From Auriscalpium vulgare (taxonomy: Eukaryota > Basidiomycota > Agaricomycetes > Russulales > Auriscalpiaceae): 64,000 nucleotides of DNA. The notes beneath the pieces were generated by a model, which was given only the letters and a program-made list of their open reading frames with translations, was not told the DNA's origin and ran no database searches. A program made the position numbers and the translations under genes. Location of the stretch: assembly GCA_019915015.1 (NCBI GenBank), contig JAHBBC010000009.1:1054001-1118000 (forward strand), given 5' to 3'. How positions within the stretch are numbered: position 1 is the stretch's first letter; each line of letters opens with the position of its first letter. Of the stretch, positions 56,965-64,000 are shown piece by piece.

Positions 56965-59900
56965 GTCATCCGAGTCGTTGGCATTGTCGTAGTACGGGCG
57001 GTACTGCATGTCCGCAGGGTCTAGCGTCTTCATGCCCAGCGGCGCCCGAAGGTTCTCGTCCGCTAGCTTCAGCGCGCCGAGTGCGTGCTCCGGGTCAAAC
57101 AGCTCCGGCGCGACCGTCATTGCGATGGGGAAGTTCGAGCGGAACTGGTAGTCAGACCACTCGCGGCCTTTGCCAGAGCCAAAGACGTCCTTGTAGATGC
57201 CGCGGCGGTTGACGAGCTTGGTGTCGAGGCTGTAGTCCTTGTCCGTTGCAGGGTCTGTCCCTCAGGGTCAGCGTCAACAATCCTAGGGACAAAAGATAGC
57301 GGCGTACCAAGGGGCACATAGAATGACTTCTCGAAAGATGCCTGGATAAGATCGTTCCACTCCTTGTACGTAACAAGGCGGCGCTCGCCATCCCCTGCCG
57401 AAGTCCATTAGACTTTGAAAATCAAATAGCGCCGATAGCTCTCACCCTTTGCGACCTGCACGCCCTTGAACGGAAACTTGCCCTTGCTGGACAGCTCACT
57501 CAACCACCTGAGCGTGCTCTTCAGTAGGCCGATGATTTCCACCGGAGCGCCATCGCGTGGGGTACCTGGGACACCCTTCGTCCCCGCGCGCTGCGACTCG
57601 CCCATCTTGTCCATCCACGTGCCGCAATTCCACTCGTTCCCGCCGAAGATCAGCCCCGTGTCCCAGTCGACGTGGATGTCGATGGTGAAGCCCTCGTCGC
57701 GCATCTGCATGTCGAGCGACGGGCCGGCGTTGTATTCGCGGAAGGAGATGCCGTCCGCGTGGCGCTGCAGGACTTCCTGGATGATCTCGGCGATCGTGCT
57801 CGACTCGGCGTACGCGCGTGGGTCGTCCCAGGGGACCCAGGTATCGTCGGTAGGGAAGCGGCGCTTCACGGGCTCGGAGAGGAGAGCAAGACCATCAGGC
57901 GCCTTCAACACGTAGTCCTGGATGTTTTGGAGCATCCACCATGGGGAATCACGCGAATTGTACCTAAACCCGCCGCACTCAGCTCAATATCATGCTACTC
58001 AAGTAATGATATGGCTCACCGTGGGTTCCGCACCGAGTCCAGGAGATTAGGGATCAGCCCGTGCTTCAGCGTCGACGCGAAGGCCAGGATGTGCTGCCTG
58101 GCAGACGCGAAGTTGCCCGTCGTCAAGAACAGCCCACGCAGCGAAATAAACACGTCGCGGCCCCAGCAGCGCGCCCAACCCGCAGCAAAATGCGGCAGGC
58201 CGGCGGCGAGCGACGGGGTCTCCTTGATCGGGTCCAGCGACGCCGACTGCACTCGCCCATGCATCTGCACCGCAACGAGCGCCAGATCCTGCGTGAACGA
58301 ATGGCCCGAGGAGACAAAGTCCGAGCACTGCTCCATCACCGCACGGCGCGCGGCCTTGTACGCCTCCGACATGATGATCGCGAAGTACTTCGGGCGCAGG
58401 TACGGCGGCACCGCCGTCTTCACGCGGTCGAAGCGCTCGCGGAACCACTCCGCAGGCTTGGCGAGGGCGGGCAGGTATGACGCCTGCTTGAGCAGCCGCG
58501 ATGAAATGTAGTCCAGTGCCCACGTTCCCTCGCGGAGATGCCCGCATAGCGGGTGTCCCAAGTCGTTGGACTGCATTATTTTCCGCAGCGGGTGCATCCA
58601 GCCTTCCAGACCACAGTACGTGAGCTTGCCGTGCCCAGGGATATCGTACCCGCCAATCTCGCCCTTGGTGGCATCAAGCTCCTCGCCCTCGGCGCGGAAG
58701 ATGACGACGTTGAGATCAACAAGATCGAGATCCTTGAAAGCATCTTCGGCTCCGGAGGTGCAGAATGCGTCGAGCTCGGGGTCGATCCCCTCGAGCTGCG
58801 TCTCGAAGATCAGGATGCTGCCTGGCGGGAAGTAGTCCGGTACGACGATGTCGGAGTATGCGCCCTCGCCGTCGCTTCCTTGGTGGGGCGTGACGGGCGA
58901 CAACGGAATGAGCTTCGACGGAATACCGGTGATGAGGTCGGGCGTTGCCGCACCGGCCTCGGTGAACTCGACGCTTGCACCAAACACGAACTTGGCAGTT
59001 GAGCCGCGCAGTTTGACGGGGTCAACTACAATGCTGAATTCAGATCTTTCCACACGTCGGCGACAAAGTCACTTACTGAAGCCACGGTCTTTGGAACCTC
59101 TGGACGAGCCGAACGCGGTATGGGCAACCAACAGGTAGCCCTTCCGAGTTTGTGGTTGCACTCTATGCAAAACGAGGTACTTGGCGTGCAAGTCAGCCAG
59201 AACGACCAATGTGTGAAAGGACAATTAGGACTTACGTCGTTCTCCTGGTGAACATGCCCCTCCTCATACCCGCCAATGACCATCTCACGATGCAGACTGT
59301 TCAACACACGCTTCGCCAGCGCAATCCCACCACGCCCAAACTCGCCATCCTTGGCTTCCCCGAGACCGACGAGCTCGTACAGCCTCTTCTCGGTGACAAG
59401 CTCGAGCAGCTTCGGATACACCTCGTCGAAGCCCTTCACGCTGCCCGTCGCAGACCATGAGAACGCGACGATCGCCGCGGTCGACAGCGTGTCCTCCGGC
59501 GTGCGCTTCATCGCCGTCGACTCGTTGTCGTGCGTCTGGTCGTACAACAGCGCGTGCGGTAGCGAACCGCTCAGCGGCGTGATGAGGCACGGGCGGATCG
59601 GGCCCTTCCCGGACGCAGTCGGCGGGGCAACCCACGACGTGCTCGAGAGACACGCGGCGTCCATCGAGCCGATAGGCTTGCCCAGCCCGTCGCGCCAGAT
59701 GATGCGCGAGAGCTCCTTGGTATCCCACGCGTTGCCCGCCTCACGGACGAGGCTGTTGATGCCCAGTCGGCTCACGAAGACCGTATCCGTGTCTTCGCTG
59801 CCGGTAAACAGCTCCGCGACGACGTACAAGTCCGGGTTGACCTCGCGCGCACGGTCAAGGAGGAAGGTGCCTACGTGAAGCGGCGTCGAGTGGCAATTGT

Positions 59901-61942
59901 CGAGGCGGAAGCCCGTGAAGGCGCGCGCGAGGCTCGTGACGTACTCCGTCATATGGTCCCAGAGGAACGGCGAGTCCTCGCGTGAGGCACCGTAATTGAG
60001 CTTCACGCAGTCTCCCCAAGCGATGATGGTGCGCTGGAAGTACGCTTTTGACGGCAGATACGCGAAATTGGCCAGCGGGTTCGCATCCCACATCCAACCG
60101 TTGACAGCTAGAGAGTACTTGAGCGGCTCCTTCTCCGCACCGCGGACTCGCGCGAAGTAGGACTCCATGATCGGAGACCTGAGGGGCACATCAATGACAG
60201 CACTGAGAGCAAGACGCATATACTCACTTGCTGGTGATCTTTCCAAGTCGAGGACCGTGCTCGTCGAGCCTGCCGTACTTCAGTCGGCCCTTGATGTTCT
60301 CCAAAGCGGTCTTGGTATCTCCCTCCCATTCCTGGTATAACGGCACATTCAACACGTCAACGACCTTGCCCCAGACATCGGCAAGCGCATCGGGCGAGTC
60401 GCTCGCGTCCGGGCTCACGGCCTGGACGATGCCTGCAGCGATCGACGCGTCGACATGGACGCCAAGGCGCTTCGCGTACTTGCCGAGGCCGTCGATAAGC
60501 TTGCCATTTTCGAACGACCGCAGGATCTCTGCGACCTCGACCGCACTCTTGCCACGCACGTCAGGCCCGGCCCATTTCGTGGTCTTGCTGGCGAGCAAAG
60601 CCTTTTTGACGTCTTCCTTCTCGCGCTGGGTGTCAAGAACGTAGAACTGATAGAAGTTGAGGGGCTTGATGAACTCGGCAAAGGCATTCGTGAGCGCGTC
60701 GACGTCACCCATCGAGTTCACCTCCGTCGGGAGACCTCTCGACTCTAGGGAGCCTGAGAACTCGATGATCGCGTCATCGAGCTCGAGGGCGGGCGTGAGG
60801 TGGGGGAAGTTGAGCGGGCTATATCCTGCAGACGAACAGTCGTGAGCCAAGGCGACGACGCAGTAGGGTAAGGAGCTTACCAGCTTCCGGATGCTCCTCC
60901 AGCCAGGTGCTGTTGTCCGCGGTGTGATTCAGGACCACGTCCGTCAGACTCAACAGCCCGTAGTCCTCCCTCGCCACGCCCAAGATCTCCTCCATCTTCG
61001 CGAAGCCGCCGTCACTGCCAAGACTCTTTGCATCGTCGAACATGCTCGGTTCGTAGCGCAGCTGATCCTTGATCGAGTATGGAGAGCCGCTTTGGCCGCG
61101 CTCCTGCAACGGTGTCCAATGCAGCATGTTGTAGCCGCGATCGCGCGCCTCGGCGAAGAACGAGGGCCACTTGGACACAGGACCCATCCACTTGTTCACG
61201 GTGCTGAGGATCGACACGCCAGACAGCGGCAGGTGGACATCCCCCTCTGCAAGCACCGCGCCGCCGTCCTTGGGGCCCAGCGGCTTCGCCTCAGAAGACA
61301 GGATGGGCGCGCGTGCCCGCGTGCGCAGGATCGGGTCGATGTTGATGTAGCCCTGGCGGCCCGTGATGCGCTTGCCCGCGGCCTCGTCGTCGTACTCGAC
61401 CCAGTACGCGAATGCGCCGGCGTGCGAGATGGGTAGATCGACCTCGATCGGCTTGGAGACGTCGGTCGGGAGACGACGCTCGGAGAAGCGGTTGCGATCA
61501 AACTTGCCGCCATCGAGGGGGAAGTTCGTCTTGAAGACGCCGTTGCGCGACGCTGGCGTGCCGGCCTCGAGCGACACGCGCAGAATGTAGGGAACGAGCG
61601 CGGGCGGCAGGCGGATGTACTGTGTAGGCGGGCGGGCGGGCGTCACGGTCAGTGTGGTTAGCGGGACGCAGCAAGCGCGCGCACCTCTCTGTTTTTGCTC
61701 GGCCCGCCGTCGGGCTCGAGCGGAAGCTCGTAGACGCGCACTGGGCCCTCGCTGCTGCCAATGTCGGACTCGAAAAACGCAATGCCTTCGTCGGCGGGCG
61801 TTCTGGGCGTCTTTGCCGTGTTCGGCGACGAGGCGGCAGAGCTTGAGGCTGAGCCCGCGGGTGGGATGGTGAGCGTGCCCGGGTGGGCTAGGCTGTTCTT
61901 CACACGCGCGGCGGTGGACTTGATCTTTTTGGGCTTGACCAT
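56547..61942 (-). CDS. GDB1: glycogen debranching enzyme
   Basis: Bifunctional cytosolic enzyme that removes glycogen branches: a 4-alpha-glucanotransferase half and an amylo-alpha-1,6-glucosidase half. It starts at 61942 ([20 protein letters not shown]). Seen in order: [60 protein letters not shown], the transferase nucleophile region [34 protein letters not shown] and [17 protein letters not shown]. In the glucosidase half come [20 protein letters not shown] and [20 protein letters not shown]. The end is [13 protein letters not shown] and the stop at 56547. Length is about 1,500 aa with at least eight exons. All key acidic residues I can place are present. Its last part is duplicated at 53.6-54.1 kb. 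Confidence 0.92.
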
Positions 61943-63077
61943 GGTCGTCGAACGTGGCGGGAGGGATATCGATGGAAGAGGAGATGAGCAGAACGCGTCG
62001 CAGGCCTCGACGCGTTGAAGTTATACAGACCTGCCCTGACGTCATGGTCAGTTTGTATGCCAGCGCGTCCGCATCCGGAACCCGGCGACAATACGGCTCT
62101 CACCAGTTGGCCTCGAACACTCTGATCTCGCGTTCAGCCCGCTTTCTTCCAACAAGCTTGATACTGGGGAAATGAGCATAGTATATATCGGGTTATGACG
62201 CTTATACTCACGTGTACAGAACGCCTGCCAGCCCGCGCACGGACCCGCTGACGTAAGTGAACTGGCTGGTAAAAGCCTCAAAGTCGGGTTGTCGTGCAAT
62301 GGAGTGCCTCGAATGTCCAATCTGCTCGTCTTCCGTCGTATTGCGAGGTTGCGGCAAGGGAATGGCCTAAAGGAGCAAGAAGTTGCGGGAGAGTCGGACA
62401 GCGAAAGGGGAAAGGCTGGCGAACACGGGAGAAACAGCGCAGTGAACGCGGGCGGTGATGGGGGGAGAGAACAGGAGATACGTGTGTATGCACGGTCGTT
62501 ATACCTGTTGTTTTGGGCTCCGCCTCAACTTGTGGGCGATGTATGCGCAGTGCGCGTTCACGCGACGCGTTTGTCACGTGACCGCACTATACAGTCATTT
62601 TGCCACAATGCACCGGCCCAGGGTCCCTCATCGTTAGTATTACCTCCAGTTCCCCTTGATCGCCACTGCCCGCAGAACGTGCTCGGATTATGTATAAGCA
62701 CCAAAGTGAATGCTCAGGCAGGATACTACTATTCAGACTAAACATGAGCTGGAGGTCACTCTTCCCTGCCTGTTTGTGATACATGGCATTACTCGTCAGC
62801 ACGACGAGCTGGCCTCAAGTGAGCGCACAATGTCGATAGCAGACATGCTGGCGTTGAGCAGGTGCGTGAAACGCCGCGGGGCGAGGCGCACGAATGTACT
62901 AGACAATGGCGTCATGTCCAGGCTAGTGCGGACAACGAAGTCTTGATCCGATGCTCCCGATACTCGTCCTGCAGTTTCAACCCCCAGTCAATCATTGTAC
63001 AGAGGCGAGGAGCATGTCAATCACGCACGGAGAGCGGTTCGGACCCGAAACTAGCACCCAAAGCCGCGCGCGACCCG
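61943..63077. other. intergenic, nothing recognised
   Basis: Upstream of the debranching enzyme gene and 3' flank of the SGF73-like gene. Only short inconsistent frames were seen. Confidence 0.45.
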
Positions 63078-64000
63078 TCAGGTGGTGGCCGACGTGAGCC
63101 GCGCGGCAGCGTTCGCTGCGGCAATGCTCGACGCTGCGCCCGGAGCGCCAGGCTTGTTGAGGAGCGCTCCGGCGAACAGGTCGCGACAGCTGCGCAGCCG
63201 CTCCCGCCGCACGACGAACCAGCCCCCGGCGTCGGCGGTAACAGCGAGCGGGACACCCAGCAGCCCGCGCTGTGTTGCCAGGCGCACGCTGTGGGCCATA
63301 GAGTCGAGCTCCTCGTCCGAGTCCAGGTCCGCGAGGTTCTCGAACCCAAACTCGTCGTCGCCCTCGACGTGCTTCCCCGTCGGTCCCGCGCCCGTAGTGC
63401 CCGACGCTGCTGCGGCAGCGGCAGCGGCAGCAGCGTTCTCGCTCTTCTTCGTCTTCTTCGTCTTCTGCTTGAGCTGCTCGAGCTGCTGCTCCGCGCCGGG
63501 CTTGCTGAGGTCGATGCCCTTCTTGCGGGCCAGCTCCTCGAGCTCGCGCTGCTTGCGCTCGCGCTTCTCGGCGTCCTTCTTCTCCTTCTTCTCCTTCTTG
63601 CTCTCGCGCTTCACGGGCTCGACGAAGTTGGGGTTGTGCTCGCGGTTCCAGTCGAGCAGGAGGTCGTCATACTTGCGCGAGCGGCCCTGCACGGCGCGCT
63701 TCGCGCCCATCGAGTGCGACTTGCACGTGAGCGAGCGGGAGCACGGGAGGTTCTTGTCGTTGATGACGCCGCACTGGCGGTCGAGGTCGACGGGGCCCTT
63801 GAAGCGGCCCTTGGTCACCTTTGGCGCGGGCTTGGCCTTCTTCGACTTGGGCCCGTTCGCGTCGCCCGGGTCAAGCTCGTCGGCCTTGCGCTTCTTTCCC
63901 TTCGCTGGGGGCGCGCGCGTCGGAACGCGCTTCCCACTACGAATCAGAGCACTCACCAGCGTCGTCCCCTTTGCCCTTAGAGCCGTATGTCTTGCATGTC
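63078..64000 (-). CDS. SGF73: SAGA subunit Sgf73/ataxin-7-like (partial)
   Basis: Anchors the histone H2B deubiquitinase module to SAGA. The 5' end lies beyond 64000. A partial exon at 64000-63957 ([12 protein letters not shown]) joins over a 52-nt intron (63956-63905) to [17 protein letters not shown]; a start at 63956 is open but would skip this join. The SCA7 domain is clear: [20 protein letters not shown] followed by [17 protein letters not shown], with the Cys and His expected for zinc. A highly charged Lys/Glu coiled-coil segment and an alanine run (about 11 Ala) follow. The end, [11 protein letters not shown] to the stop at 63078, is low complexity. A 372-codon antisense frame here is a shadow of the biased codons. 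Confidence 0.87.
   Translation of the reverse strand, partial: HARHTALRAKGTTLVSALIRSGKRVPTRAPPAKGKKRKADELDPGDANGPKSKKAKPAPKVTKGRFKGPVDLDRQCGVINDKNLPCSRSLTCKSHSMGAKRAVQGRSRKYDDLLLDWNREHNPNFVEPVKRESKKEKKEKKDAEKRERKQRELEELARKKGIDLSKPGAEQQLEQLKQKTKKTKKSENAAAAAAAAAASGTTGAGPTGKHVEGDDEFGFENLADLDSDEELDSMAHSVRLATQRGLLGVPLAVTADAGGWFVVRRERLRSCRDLFAGALLNKPGAPGAASSIAAANAAARLTSATT

Noticed and set aside
57672..58511. 279-codon plus-strand frame
   Set aside because: Antisense of the debranching enzyme glucosidase domain.
62862..63980. 372-codon plus-strand frame opposite the SGF73-like gene
   Set aside because: Leu/Arg/Ala-biased antisense shadow of a Lys/Glu-rich coding strand; the minus strand has the SCA7 domain and splice sites.
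1..64000. CRISPR arrays, operons, bacterial ribosome binding sites
   Set aside because: Dense short introns and eukaryotic gene families show a fungal nuclear genome; no such structures were seen.

Overview
The window looks like nuclear DNA of a filamentous basidiomycete, most likely an Agaricomycete and possibly a polypore. It is moderately GC-rich and packed with genes. Most genes are split by many introns of about 49-65 nt, so the gene models here were assembled by joining open frames at splice sites that keep phase. Recognisable families (a DUF7918-type protein, a trypsin-fold fungal protein, two-domain alpha+beta barrel proteins, SR/RS-rich orphans) fit that clade. No rRNA, tRNA, CRISPR array or intact transposon was recognised.

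Layout. 1-7.7 kb: the 3' end of cystathionine beta-synthase, a DUF7918-type gene divergent from a Nudix ADP-ribose pyrophosphatase, an SR-rich orphan, a doubtful gene, and a trypsin-like protein whose catalytic Ser is Pro. 8.1-16.8 kb: four minus-strand orphan genes for disordered, Arg/Ser/His-rich proteins. Three carry a common 3' motif and at least two share upstream DNA. 18.4-22.2 kb: a J-domain chaperone and the pre-60S factor IPI3. 22.4-25.2 kb: an APH-family kinase gene between two about 98% identical 0.4-kb copies of the 3' end of the complex I 21-kDa subunit gene, followed by that gene. 25.5-41.1 kb: a Nup1/Nup153-like nucleoporin, a CDK7-type kinase, an FAD monooxygenase, the mRNA-decay factor PAT1 and an M28 membrane metallopeptidase. 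41.3-45.6 kb: a GLTP-fold protein and a BAHD-type acyltransferase, both lacking key residues. 42.5-51.9 kb: a small family of alpha+beta barrel genes (two intact, one damaged, one relic). 49.6-56.3 kb: a 625-residue orphan gene, a deleted copy of it, and a fragment of the debranching enzyme gene. 56.5-61.9 kb: glycogen debranching enzyme. 63.1 kb to the end: SAGA subunit Sgf73/ataxin-7 (partial).

Most recognised genes are unlinked housekeeping functions: ribosome assembly, nuclear pore, TFIIH kinase, mRNA decapping, glycogen breakdown, SAGA and complex I. The accessory material lies between them. The most striking feature occurs twice. An extra gene sits between a fragment of a housekeeping gene's 3' end and the intact gene itself, all in one orientation, as expected after single-crossover integration of a circle or a segmental duplication. 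This was seen by eye at both loci (APH at the complex I gene; the 625-residue gene at the debranching enzyme gene) and is the best candidate for an undescribed process here.
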